64,000 bases of DNA from Pseudomonas sp. KU43P. GTDB taxonomy: Bacteria > Pseudomonadota > Gammaproteobacteria > Pseudomonadales > Pseudomonadaceae. The stretch is from NCBI RefSeq assembly GCF_033095865.1, contig NZ_AP019365.1, positions 3,507,501 through 3,571,500 of the forward strand. Direction: 5' to 3'. The notes under the pieces are model-generated. The model searched no databases, was not told the DNA's origin, and saw only the letters and a program-made list of their open reading frames with translations. The position numbers and the translations under genes were made by a program. Each line of letters opens with the position of its first letter. The stretch's first letter is position 1. Shown piece after piece: positions 37,058 through 46,575 of this stretch.

Positions 37058-38234
37058 TCAGCCTTTACTGCCAGTGTTCGAAGATCTTTTCGATGGTGCC
37101 CCGTGTGGGCTTGTTGTCACCGACGAAGACGGCACGATCCTGCGCAGCAATCGGATTTTCAGCATCTGGATGGGCATCAGCCAGGGGGATCTTGCCCAGC
37201 GTCGATTTCAGGATCTCCTGACAATGGGCGGAAAGATCTTTCATCAGACCCATTGGGCGCCCCTCATGCGCATGCAGGGCTCCGTCGCGGAGGTGAAACT
37301 TGACCTCAAAAACGCCAGTGGGCAGACAGTCACGATGCTACTCAATGGCGTAAGGCGTGTTCATGCCGATGGCGTTTACTACGAAATGGCGTTGTTCGGG
37401 ACTACTGATCGGGACAGGTATGAGCGCGAGATTGTGGAGGCACGCCAGCGTGCCGAACAGCTGCTATGGGAGAAAACCAACGCGGAAGCAGCGCTACAGC
37501 AGGCAAATTTGGAGCTAGATCTTGCGTATGAAAAATCCCAACAGCGCGCTTTATTTGCTGAGCAAATGGTAGCTATCGCAAGCCACGACCTCAAGAATCC
37601 TCTAACCGCGATCAAGATGGCTGGAGACCTGCTGGCACGAGGCGAATGCACACCAAGAGACAGAGAACTACTTCACCACATCAATCAGTCCTCCGAGCGT
37701 GCTCAGCGGATGATCGCAGATCTTTTGGACTTTGCCTTGGCCAGGGTAGGCCGTGGAATCGGCATCTCACGCAGTACGGCTGACCTGCACCTGGTCATTG
37801 AGAGAAGCGTAAGCGAGCTACGTATTGCCTTCCCGCAAGCAAGAATGATCCATACCCAGGTAGGCGCAGGTATGGCAGAGGTTGACGCTGACAGAATCCA
37901 TCAGATCATTGGAAATCTGGTGGCTAACAGTGTGGCCTACGGGGATCTTGGACAGCCCATAACGGTCACATCTGCCCTCCAGGGAGAGATGGCCATCCTA
38001 TCGGTTCATAACGAAGGTACAGCCATACCCGAATCTTCGCTGGGTAACCTCTTCGAGCCGATGACGAGAGTGAGCGAGTTGGACACCGATCTGAGAAGCG
38101 TAGGTCTCGGGCTCTTCATAGTACGAGAAATAGCTAAGGCTCATGGCGGCGATGTGGCCGTCGACTCTACAAAAGAAAGTGGCACATCATTTTGCGTAAG
38201 CTTCCCCCGAACCGGTGGTGTTCAGCCTCAATAA
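37047..38234 (+). CDS. PAS-domain sensor histidine kinase partnered with RsbQ
   Basis: 395 residues. PAS domain about 10-120 (APCGLVVTDEDGTILRSN), coiled coil 125-172, HisKA with H180 (ASHDLKNPLTAIK), HATPase with N290/N294 (GNLVANS) and GLGL at 353-356. No membrane segment, so cytoplasmic. In Bacillus RsbP the PAS domain is joined to a phosphatase; here the output is a kinase. No response regulator is adjacent. Confidence 0.9.
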   Translation: MSVDQPLLPVFEDLFDGAPCGLVVTDEDGTILRSNRIFSIWMGISQGDLAQRRFQDLLTMGGKIFHQTHWAPLMRMQGSVAEVKLDLKNASGQTVTMLLNGVRRVHADGVYYEMALFGTTDRDRYEREIVEARQRAEQLLWEKTNAEAALQQANLELDLAYEKSQQRALFAEQMVAIASHDLKNPLTAIKMAGDLLARGECTPRDRELLHHINQSSERAQRMIADLLDFALARVGRGIGISRSTADLHLVIERSVSELRIAFPQARMIHTQVGAGMAEVDADRIHQIIGNLVANSVAYGDLGQPITVTSALQGEMAILSVHNEGTAIPESSLGNLFEPMTRVSELDTDLRSVGLGLFIVREIAKAHGGDVAVDSTKESGTSFCVSFPRTGGVQPQ

Positions 38235-38394
38235 AAACCTGGCCTACCTAAGGGCTGCGTCAGCGTTTGACGGCACGGAAGAATTGTCTGTCAGGTCATC
38301 CGAGATCGCCGAAGGCAGATATTAGCTAAGCTTACCCATGACACAGTGAGCTTCATTACAGTCGTTAGCCGTTCATCTAAGAAAGGTAGTTTGC

Positions 38395-39150
38395 ATGGGT
38401 TCTATTTGGGTAGCCATTGCCATCTTCATATGTTTGCTTTCAGCATCCTTAGTGATGATGCACCTCTACCCCAAGCTGGCCGCCCGCCATCGAGATGAAG
38501 ATACAAATACAGTGGTTCGTCTTGTAGCGAATATTTTTGTGGTAATGACGTCACTTGTGTTCGGCCTGATGATTAATTCAGCCAAGAATACATTCGAAGC
38601 GATAGATGCAAACGTGCACACCTATGCAACGAGCCTGATAATTCTAGACCGCTCACTTAGCACATACGGACAGGCCGCCAAAGAGTCTCGTATGCGTTTG
38701 CAAGTATATGTTGAAGAAGCCATTGCCAATCCCTATCGTGGGGATCAAGCGCTGCTTCATCAAAAAAGCACCGCTGCCAAATACCTGGACTCTGTGGGTA
38801 CGGCGCTGAATATGATTACGCCTATTGACCGCTTCCACGAATCCATGATGGTTGATATACGTCAACAGTATCATGGGATTATTGAACAGCGCTGGAAGAT
38901 CGTGGAACAGTCTGAAGGCTCCATTCCAGGCCCTCTCATAGGAATGCTGGTGGCTTGGATGACACTCATATTTGCCAGCCTGGGGTACCGGGCCCCAAAA
39001 AACCCGATGGTCATCAGTATGTTTATGGCGTCGTCGTTTCTCATTGCCGCCTCAGTTTACCTAGTTCTTGATATGAATGTTCCTTTTCATGGGCCAATTC
39101 AGGTCTCAGACGCGCCTTTACGTCGAGCGCTCGCCGAGATGCAGTTGTAA
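38395..39150 (+). CDS. DUF4239 (bestrophin-like) membrane protein
   Basis: 251 residues with four hydrophobic segments, two N-terminal (about 5-22 and 42-62) and two C-terminal (about 180-200 and 207-227), separated by a soluble helical region. HRDEDTNTVVRLVANIFVV fits DUF4239. A channel-like role is suggested by the family name only. The 160 bases upstream contain no gene. Confidence 0.8.
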   Translation: MGSIWVAIAIFICLLSASLVMMHLYPKLAARHRDEDTNTVVRLVANIFVVMTSLVFGLMINSAKNTFEAIDANVHTYATSLIILDRSLSTYGQAAKESRMRLQVYVEEAIANPYRGDQALLHQKSTAAKYLDSVGTALNMITPIDRFHESMMVDIRQQYHGIIEQRWKIVEQSEGSIPGPLIGMLVAWMTLIFASLGYRAPKNPMVISMFMASSFLIAASVYLVLDMNVPFHGPIQVSDAPLRRALAEMQL

Positions 39151-39369
39151 ATCCGCGCACTCCACTACCAGCTATTCTAAGCGGCTTTCATCGTTCACCT
39201 TGGAGGATCGCATTGGGGTTGGCCTGAAGATCGGCGAGGGACAGCGTGTGGGAATTCGGGCAATCCACTATTCCAACGCTGATATCAAACAGCCGAACGA
39301 GGGCATTGAGTCCTATGCACTCTTCTATAGCCATCAGATCTAAGTTTTGAACAGGCGCACCTTCTCGTC

Positions 39370-40134
39370 TTAGTCACTCATAGGGCCTACCTCAATGTGA
39401 TGCGGAGCAAATTGAGTTCGCTGCATGAGGTAGCTCTGCATAGCTAGGGCGTTCCCGAGCGCAGCGCCTGACGCGGTGTTGTCGAAAATGCACCAGACGG
39501 GCACGTTTTTGGTGATGCTGACCTCGAGCTGTGCTGCCAGACGTTGAAGATACTCTTCGGAATAGGCGCTGTAATAAATGCGGGGCACGCCATGCAACCG
39601 CCAATAAACCAGCCCTGGCCAGCCACCCGGTAGCGCATCAACTTCGAAACGTGACGGGCTAGCGGCTACCTGGGCTATTTGAAATTCCAAAAGCATGGAA
39701 TGTGCTGCCCGCCAAGATGAATGCCTGGGCTCAATTGCCACAGGCCCTGGATAGCGTATACGCAGGGATTCAAAAAAATGCTGGGCGACTTTTTCCTCGT
39801 ATTCCAGCGATGGGGGCAACTGCACCAGCAGGCAACCGAGGCGAGCTTGTAGCTGGCCGCATCGTTCTAGGAACGCATCCAACAGTGCTTCACATCCGCT
39901 CAAACGACATTCGTGTGTGATGGCCTGCGGCAGTTTGACCGCAAATCTGAACCCCTCGGGCACCGAAGCAGCCCAGCGAGCATATGTCTGAGGCCGATGT
40001 GGTCGATAGAATGAACTGTTGATTTCTACCGCGCCAAAGCGGACGGCATAACGCTGCAAGTGGCTGCCGAGGTGCGGAAAGTCTTGGACGTAGGGGCGTG
40101 GCACGCTCCAGCCAGCGCAGCCGAGGTACATCAT
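39370..40134 (-). CDS. DUF72 (YecE-like) protein
   Basis: 254 residues. MYLGCAGWSVPRPYV at the N-terminus, FGAVEINSSFYRPHRPQTYARWA, RFAVKLPQAITHE, and YWRLHGVPRIYYSAYS plus WCIFDNTASGAALGNA at the C-terminus are the ordered motifs of DUF72. TIM-barrel-like fold; biochemical role unknown. The 219 bases 3' of it contain nothing I can support. Confidence 0.92.
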   Translation of the reverse strand: MMYLGCAGWSVPRPYVQDFPHLGSHLQRYAVRFGAVEINSSFYRPHRPQTYARWAASVPEGFRFAVKLPQAITHECRLSGCEALLDAFLERCGQLQARLGCLLVQLPPSLEYEEKVAQHFFESLRIRYPGPVAIEPRHSSWRAAHSMLLEFQIAQVAASPSRFEVDALPGGWPGLVYWRLHGVPRIYYSAYSEEYLQRLAAQLEVSITKNVPVWCIFDNTASGAALGNALAMQSYLMQRTQFAPHHIEVGPMSD

Positions 40135-40338
40135 TGCGTTTCTCCCGTCGCACCTAGCACTCTGGTTTAGTCAGCCGGAAGATATCCAATCGGTCTTAAT
40201 CCCTTCGAGAAAGCGTCTCGAGGGAAGGTTCCAGTTGGGCACGGCCACCAATAAGCGAACTCGGATGAACTTCGCGCTAAGGTCAGTTGCCTCTGCTTGT
40301 ATCGGGCACCCTTGCCTGACCGACAGGAGGAAACACCC

Positions 40339-40497
40339 ATGACATTCGGTCGCCCTCTTCTGCTGAGTATCAGCCTTCTGCTCCTGCAGGGTTGTTTTGA
40401 TGAGCCTAAGCATGTCGATGAAGACGCCAACCGCAGCAAAGCTTCGCTGCAAATGCAGAAGCCAGACGTAGATACCCATGACGAAAAAGCTGAATGA
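40339..40497 (+). CDS. Small lipoprotein
   Basis: 52 residues from the ATG at 40339 with AGGAGG upstream. Signal peptide with lipobox LLQGC, then a short, charged mature part. Anchored to the outer or inner membrane. Function unknown. Confidence 0.75.
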   Translation: MTFGRPLLLSISLLLLQGCFDEPKHVDEDANRSKASLQMQKPDVDTHDEKAE

Positions 40498-40566
40498 TAT
40501 TTCGTGACACGAGGAGGCTGCAGCCCAGTCGACTCTCTGGCCGAGGGTAAGCAGACCTTGCTCTGA

Positions 40567-40956
40567 TCACGCGCAGCGCTTGAGGATAGTTTTGATCGGA
40601 CGCCGCACCCGGCGCTTTGAAACATCTCGGGCCTTGATCCAACGGCACGACTCGATCTCGTTTCGGGGGCGCGGCTTGTCGTAGGCCTTGCGAGCTTCGA
40701 ACAGGTAGTGGATGACCTTGTCTTCCCGGTACATCGTCAGGTAGCGAAGCTCATCGAACGCGAGGCCAGTTTCCTCGACCATCTCGCGCATTGCCGCTTC
40801 GAGCGGCGTCTCGTCACGCTCAACGCGTCCCCCTGGCAAGTTCCACTTGGCGTTGCGTTTGCGAACAAACAATACCTCACCGTCTTTGCGCTAGATCACC
40901 GTTGCGCGCAATTTGATGCCTTTGCGTTTGGCTGTAGCAGTGTCCATTGCCTTCAT
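40567..40956 (-). pseudogene. Nudix protein interrupted by an in-frame TAG
   Basis: From the ATG at 40956 the frame reads MKAMDTATAKRKGIKLRATVI, then TAG at 40891-40893, then RKDGEVLFVRKRNAKWNLPGG and a complete Nudix box (REMVEETGL) to the end at 40567. The stop falls inside the first beta strand region of the Nudix domain, where the paralogues have an ordinary residue. No frameshift is involved. A TTG at 40872 could start a shorter protein lacking the first strand. Confidence 0.8.
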
Positions 40957-41173
40957 GCGCTGCCCTTTTGTAATTGGCTGGCCTAGATCCGGCAGGTTCC
41001 TTTCCGAGATTAGATCGTCCTTGTGTCGGTTAGATGACCAGCATAACGATAGCAACGTTCAGTTATCGGCGCCGAATCGTATAATACCCTGCTCGCGTAG
41101 GTCGAACGCCTTTCGACGCCTCAATTGAACTTCATCAGATCATGAGAGCCTTCCGTCAAAGGGAGGACACGTG

Positions 41174-41557
41174 ATGAATCCATCGAGAGAGCTTCATTCC
41201 ACCGTCATCTGCCTGCAGGCTGGCAAGGTATTGCTTGTGCGAAAGGAGGCCCCAGAGTGGTCTCTCCCTGGCGGCAAAATTGATCCAGGCGAAACTCAAC
41301 TTGACGCGGCACGTCGTGAGCTACAGGAAGAAACCAGTCTGGAACTCACTGACCCTCAGTTCCTGGGGCATCACGTTCTGCAATCTGAAGAGCATTGGCT
41401 GTATCGGATGGCCTTAGCTGATCCTACGATACCCCGGCCTTCGCACGAAATAGTCGAGTGTCGCTGGTTCGCGCCCCATGAGATCTCCCGCATTTTGATA
41501 AAACCTACGAACATAGAACTGCTCCGGCGGGAGGGATTTATTGCCGCCAACAGATAG
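41174..41557 (+). CDS. Nudix hydrolase
   Basis: 127 residues from the ATG at 41174 with GGGAGG 7 bases upstream; GTG at 41171 is possible. Nudix box GGKIDPGETQLDAARRELQ then EETSL, with Ser for the usual Gly. MutT-like in size. Third Nudix-type gene in 7 kb, with the other two divergent or broken. Confidence 0.9.
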   Translation: MNPSRELHSTVICLQAGKVLLVRKEAPEWSLPGGKIDPGETQLDAARRELQEETSLELTDPQFLGHHVLQSEEHWLYRMALADPTIPRPSHEIVECRWFAPHEISRILIKPTNIELLRREGFIAANR

Positions 41558-41707
41558 TTTCCCCAATTAGTAGCATTGCCAAAATGAGGGTTCCACCTGC
41601 TTTACCGGAACAACGACTCGCCCATTCTCAATAAGAACAGGTTTGAGCGCTGGTCGGGCGAGCCAAAGACTTCGCTGAGCCTATGATTCCGGGCGAGTCG
41701 AGCTGTC

Positions 41708-41914
41708 TCAGGGAGACAGCAAAATGGGCAACAAAGGTTTGCCTCTCGCTCGCAGCCTCCAACCGATAAACATTAGCGTAAATGAAACAACCGTTAGGAT
41801 GAGGCTTATCCCTAAGCGATCATGTAGTCCTAAAGCCATAACGACTATCAGGGCTAACGCTCCGAAAAGCCCAGCACAGCCCAAAGCAGTCATAAGCCAC
41901 CCCAAGGTTCGCAT
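41708..41914 (-). CDS. Small two-helix membrane protein
   Basis: 68 residues with GAGGAG before the ATG. Two transmembrane helices (WLMTALGCAGLFGALALIVV and LILTVVSFTLMFIGW) and a basic tail. No family recognised. Confidence 0.65.
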   Translation of the reverse strand: MRTLGWLMTALGCAGLFGALALIVVMALGLHDRLGISLILTVVSFTLMFIGWRLRARGKPLLPILLSP

Positions 41915-42015
41915 CCCAACTCCTCAATGTTGATACTCGAGATCAATTCGACTTGATACGAGACCATACGCATTTGGCAAAGTGCCATCAGCGCGTAGAC
42001 GCGCCCCTCTCGCGT

Positions 42016-43563
42016 CTAGAGCTTAAATCGGACATGGATGCAGCTTTTACTATCTTGGCGATCAACCACTACTGCCGCGCTGCCGTAACCGGAATAGCTT
42101 TTGACCAATCGCATGCCAAGCCCAGTTCCTGTCGGCTTAGGGTAATGATCAGGAAAGCCGTCGCCCTCATCCCTGACGGTAAGCTGAGCATGATCGCCGA
42201 CATGCTTGACGATCACGTCGATGGAGCCTTTGCCGTACTTAAGGGAGTTGGTGATCAACTCGTAGATCACTAACCCCAAAGGCGCCATTCTTTCTGGTGG
42301 CAGGACGAAGTCGTCAGCCTCCAATTGAATTTGTCGGTCGGCCAAGGCCTTGCCCAGATCACCCAACAGAGCATTCAGGTAATCGCGAGCGCAAACCTCT
42401 TGGGCTTCGGCGGCCTGATAAAGCCGCTCGTGAACACTGGCAATGGTCACCACGCGTCCTGCGGCAGTTTCAAGCTGTAACTTCACTGCCGTATCTGGCG
42501 TGAGATTGGCCTGAAGTAACAGCAGTGTATTTACCAGGTGAAGGCTATTTTTGACGCGATGGTGGATTTCTTCGAGATATAAGTCGCTCCGGCTTTGCTT
42601 TGTGTTCTGTGCATCGATGAGGGAAAGCAGTTGAGCTTCGTACTGGTGCCGCTCAGTGATATCCCGCGATACAGCTATGATCCGTTCCACCTGGCCATCT
42701 GAGCCCATGATCGGTGCGACAGTCACGTCCCACCATTTGGGTTCATCGGGAGCGATTGGGCAGTACGATTCGAACCTCATGGTTTCGCCAGCGCTTACTT
42801 TAGCTACCGCCTCCCAAACAAGGGATCGCGACTCCTCAGGCCACAAGTCATACCATCGCTGACCTTTAACACTGGTCAGTTGGGTATTCAGGAATGTCAG
42901 CCCGGCTTCATTCATGAACTCGATCTCACCGCTCGGGGCCAGGATGTCCACCCAATCAGGGCTTGCGTTCAGAATCGTCTCGGAATAAGGGTCGGGAACT
43001 GGAACATCCACGCCTGAAGATATTCTTTCGACAGCCATGGAAATGACGTTCGAGATGCCTTCCAGAAATACCAGATCGCTCTCTACAAAATCGTCCCCGT
43101 TGCTGCTGTCGGCTTCCAGTACACCAAACGGACTCAGCACACCCCGGATCGGGACATTGATGGCCCGTTCGATTCCATATTTTTTCAGCAGCTCCGGCGT
43201 ACGGAAGCGGTTTTCCATACCCAAATGATTAGAGAGTACAGGCCTGTAGGTGGCCAATGCATAGCCAGCGGGACTAGCCACATCGCCGCCCACGGTTGCC
43301 TGCCCGATGTCAGAAGCATCCCAGCCAACGCCGTGGGTCAGAACAAACCCTTCCCCGTCCTCTGCTGGCTGGAGCACCTTGGAAAAACGAGTGCTCATCC
43401 CTTCAGCGACTACTTCACATGCACGGGTCAGCAACAGATCCAAGTCCGCAGCCTTCAGGGACTCTACGCCAAACTCGACCACGAGCTCATGTTGGCGGTG
43501 CAAGCGCGCATGAGTTTTCTTCAAGGCCGCTCGGATTGTTTCGTCCACTGGTAGTTGCTGCAT
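42016..43563 (-). CDS. GAF-PAS-HisKA_2 sensor histidine kinase
   Basis: 515 residues from the ATG at 43563. A GAF domain (about 25-180) and a PAS domain with PAC (about 195-320) precede the HisKA_2 phosphoacceptor EEIHHRVKNSLHLVNTLLLL and a HATPase (ELITNSLKYG, GTGLGMRLV). This group also includes blue-light and general-stress kinases. The sensing domains have no obvious flavin Cys motif. Divergent from a single-domain response regulator that is the likely partner. Confidence 0.92.
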   Translation of the reverse strand: MQQLPVDETIRAALKKTHARLHRQHELVVEFGVESLKAADLDLLLTRACEVVAEGMSTRFSKVLQPAEDGEGFVLTHGVGWDASDIGQATVGGDVASPAGYALATYRPVLSNHLGMENRFRTPELLKKYGIERAINVPIRGVLSPFGVLEADSSNGDDFVESDLVFLEGISNVISMAVERISSGVDVPVPDPYSETILNASPDWVDILAPSGEIEFMNEAGLTFLNTQLTSVKGQRWYDLWPEESRSLVWEAVAKVSAGETMRFESYCPIAPDEPKWWDVTVAPIMGSDGQVERIIAVSRDITERHQYEAQLLSLIDAQNTKQSRSDLYLEEIHHRVKNSLHLVNTLLLLQANLTPDTAVKLQLETAAGRVVTIASVHERLYQAAEAQEVCARDYLNALLGDLGKALADRQIQLEADDFVLPPERMAPLGLVIYELITNSLKYGKGSIDVIVKHVGDHAQLTVRDEGDGFPDHYPKPTGTGLGMRLVKSYSGYGSAAVVVDRQDSKSCIHVRFKL

Positions 43564-43748
43564 ACTCTTCCCTTCCGGGTTAACGGGAAACGCCCAGAAT
43601 CCTTTCAGGGCGTACAAAGGCGGTTCGCTTACCGCTTTCCTACCATAGCCGCTAATCCATGACGGCGCCTAGCGCACCACTCATCGCCCCGGAGCAACGG
43701 CGTAGAGGCCCAGAGCCCTAATGCATATGACCCGCGGGCAAACCCTAG

Positions 43749-44129
43749 ATGCCGAAAACCATCCTCATTGTGGAAGACGACGATCTCCTAAGAGACCTAA
43801 CTGCCGAGAGCCTCTCGTCACTCTACGCCGTTGCTATGACGTGCTGCGCAAATGCTGACGAGGCGTTGCATTACCTTTGCAATAAAGAAGTCCCTAGCTT
43901 GGTGATGACCGATATCCATATGCCTGGAAGCATGGACGGTTTGGGCCTGGCACATGAAATTTGGCGTCGGTGGCCTACCCTGCCAGTGATTCTGACTTCG
44001 GGCGACGCCGTAATCGACACCGGTTTGCTGCCCGCTCGGACAGCATTTCTACCCAAACCCTGGGAGATTTCTGATCTCGCCTCGCTGATCAACAAATTAG
44101 TAACGCTCCCGCCGCAAGTAGAAGCTTGA
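43749..44129 (+). CDS. Single-domain response regulator
   Basis: 126 residues, receiver domain only. Acidic pocket VEDDD, phosphoacceptor D55 (VMTDIHMPG), and FLPKPW with the conserved Lys. With no output domain it probably relays phosphate or acts by protein contact. Divergent from the HisKA_2 kinase. Confidence 0.93.
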   Translation: MPKTILIVEDDDLLRDLTAESLSSLYAVAMTCCANADEALHYLCNKEVPSLVMTDIHMPGSMDGLGLAHEIWRRWPTLPVILTSGDAVIDTGLLPARTAFLPKPWEISDLASLINKLVTLPPQVEA

Positions 44130-44144
44130 TTCAAAGAACACTGC

Positions 44145-45478
44145 TTACCCCTTCCATGCTTCGTATTTGGCAAGCAGCGGTTGAACGCTCAATCCATGTA
44201 GCAGAATGCTCAACGCCACCACCGACAAAACCAGGCTGATGCTCTGTGCGGCCAAGGTGGGAAGCAGCCCATGATTGAGGGCATAGAACAGGTAGTAGAA
44301 GCTGCCGATACCTCGGATGCCAAACCAACCCAAAAGCCCGCGCTGACGGATATCCAGCATTTCCCGAGCCGGGAAAAGCAGAATGCTTACGGGCCGAATG
44401 ACAAAGAACAAAGCGCCCGCAACCGGCACTGCCCACCATTCCCAATGTTCAATAAGCACTACCCCGAGCATGGTGACGAGAAACACTTCCAGTGCCCGTT
44501 CGATCAAGCTGCCGAATGCCAACATGTCCCCCAACATGAGCCCGCTGCCACCTGCGAATCATCGAGCCCTTCCACATCACCTTTGACAGCCAGCTCCGGC
44601 GCGACATGCTGGTGTCCTACCACAGGCTGTACCAGATGTTCTGCAGCTGGATCCTCGGGACTATTTGAGGTCTGAACCTCCGCCTGGCGCAAACCGAGGC
44701 CCGCAGCGAACACTGCGAGAAACCCATAAGCTTGAATAGCCTCGGCGCTCACATAAGCAAGCGCGATCAGGGCAAGGGCGAGATAGTCGTTGGGCGACAC
44801 GGTGCTGTCATCGTTGCGCAACCGCAAGAAAAGCGTGAACTTGCCCAAGCCACGCCCCATCCAGTAACCCAGCAGCAGACCTGCAGTGACTGCCCACAGC
44901 ATGTCCTTGAGCAACCAGTCTGAGAACCAGGCTTGGCCGGTATCCTGTTGCAGGAACAGGCCGAGGATGACGAAGGGAAAAGCCACTCCATCGTTGAGCC
45001 CTGCCTCACCGGACAGGCTGAAACGGACGGGATCATCATCTTGGGCATCAACCACCTGCACCAGGGTTGCCAGCACAGGGTCTGTGGGTGCGAGGATAGC
45101 TCCAATCAGAACGGATACTCCCCACCCCAGGCTCAGGCCGTAATGCAACACCAGCGCTACACCACCGATGCAGAGCAACATGACCGGCCCCGCCAGATAG
45201 AAAGCGCTCAACCAACTGCGATTGTGTAAGGGCAAGCGCAACTTCAGGCCACTGAAGAACAACGAAAACAACACCGCGACTTCGGTGAGGTGCTCCATCC
45301 AGCCACTCGACTTGCTCAAGTCGAGCTGTAGGAAACCCAGGCCCGCTGTTCCCAGAGCCATACCTAAGCCAAGGCACACAACGGACGTTGTAACTGGGAT
45401 CCAGCGCAGGTATGAGGATGAAAGCGAGAGCAGCAGAAGCACTGCACCCAGCATGGCGAACCAGACGATGAAGGTCAT
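44145..45478 (-). pseudogene. CPA1-type Na+/H+ antiporter gene with a one-base frameshift
   Basis: The first frame (45478 to 44504) gives about 310 residues of a CPA1 cation/proton antiporter (GAILAPTDPVLATLVQVVDA, then SGEAGLNDGVAFPF). Near 44540 it slips out of frame. The second frame resumes exactly there (MLGDMLAFGSLIERALEVF) and completes the last helices to 44145. Adding one base in GGGCTCATG restores AAGLMLGDM. The full length of about 444 residues fits the family. Inactive unless the frameshift is a sequence error. Confidence 0.85.
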
Positions 45479-45641
45479 CTGCGCAGAAGCCTTGGGAGAA
45501 TTTTCGGTTACGTTTTGACTTTCTGGCTTAACACGTCGTTCCGCTGCGCTTACTACAGTCGCCCATCATCGCCGCGAAATGTAAAAAAGATTTCAAATTT
45601 CCTCTGCGATCAAACCCATACGTCGCAGTGGAGAAATCGTC

Positions 45642-46058
45642 ATGAAATTCGCCCAGTTCTGCCAATCGCTCGCTAACCACGCCGGTAAACCGAGTACCTT
45701 CTTGATCGCCGTGGTACTGATTGCCATATGGGCTGCATCCGGGCCCTGGTTTCACTACAACGATACCTGGCAACTCATCGTTAATACGTCGACCACCATC
45801 ATCACATTCCTGATAGTTTTCCTGATTCAGAATACCTAAAACCGAGACAACGACATCATTCACGTCAAGCTCGACGAGCTTATCCGTGCTACGAAATCAA
45901 CAGAGCAGTCGGTGCTTGATCTTGAAGCGCTCGACAATCGAGAGATCCATAAACTTCGCAAGGAATATCAGGCGATGGGCAGCCACTGCGTGACGCCCCA
46001 CCAACTGCCTAGTGAGCAGCGGGCGGACGATGCAGCTCGAGACAACCTGCAGCGCTAA
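45642..46058 (+). pseudogene. Low-affinity iron permease-like protein interrupted by an in-frame TAA
   Basis: MKFAQFCQSLANHAGKPSTF and two helices (LIAVVLIAIWAASGPW, TTIITFLIVFLIQNT) match the small iron-permease-like family. A TAA at 45837-45839 follows QNT, and the same frame continues NRDNDIIHVKLDELIRATKS to a stop at 46056-46058. Family members read NTQNRD-like sequence here, so CAA to TAA is the simplest explanation. The truncated product would keep both helices. Confidence 0.85.
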
Positions 46059-46492
46059 CGAGCGTTATGGTCGGACGATGCGGGCAGAACTCGAGGAACA
46101 CTTGCAGAGCTGAGCGCCTGGTTAATAGCTTCAGCGAGCTCGTCAATTGACCATGGTTTGAACAGGTAAGTGACAGGTGGTGTGACCTGAGAAGCATCAA
46201 GCTGGTAACCAGAGGTCAGGATGGCGGGCAGTCCAGGCCACCTTTCGTGGGCCATGGAGATGAACTCCATGCCTTTGATACTTCCAGGAACACCGTGATC
46301 GACAACTATCAACGAACAGTCGCTCTTGAGCCCCATCAGGTGAATCAAGGCGTCTTCGGCGTTATCGAACGCATCGCAGGCAGCGCCCAACTCGATCAGG
46401 ATTTCCACCAGCAGGGTTTGAAGCGTTGGATCATCTTCCACGACAACTACTGTCTTCCCTGACAGCGACAAACCCTCGATGTCGAGCTTCAT
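46055..46492 (-). CDS. Single-domain response regulator
   Basis: 145 residues from the ATG at 46492 with GGAGAGG upstream. Receiver fold with VEDDP, phosphoacceptor Asp in VVDHGVPG, and LFKPW. Closest in style to the receiver at 43749. No kinase is adjacent; the HisKA_2 or the RsbQ-linked kinase may act on it. Its tail overlaps the end of the iron-permease frame by four bases. Confidence 0.9.
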   Translation of the reverse strand: MKLDIEGLSLSGKTVVVVEDDPTLQTLLVEILIELGAACDAFDNAEDALIHLMGLKSDCSLIVVDHGVPGSIKGMEFISMAHERWPGLPAILTSGYQLDASQVTPPVTYLFKPWSIDELAEAINQALSSASVPRVLPASSDHNAR

Positions 46493-46575
46493 CACCCTCT
46501 CCAGTCCATAGTTGAATCATCGAGTGTTTCACTCATCTGTCCACTCGTCGATGGAGGCTAAAGGCCACCTTCTGC

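Noticed and set aside
39077..39343. Plus-strand frame overlapping the end of the DUF4239 gene
   Set aside because: No ribosome site, starts inside the upstream gene, no coherent domain.
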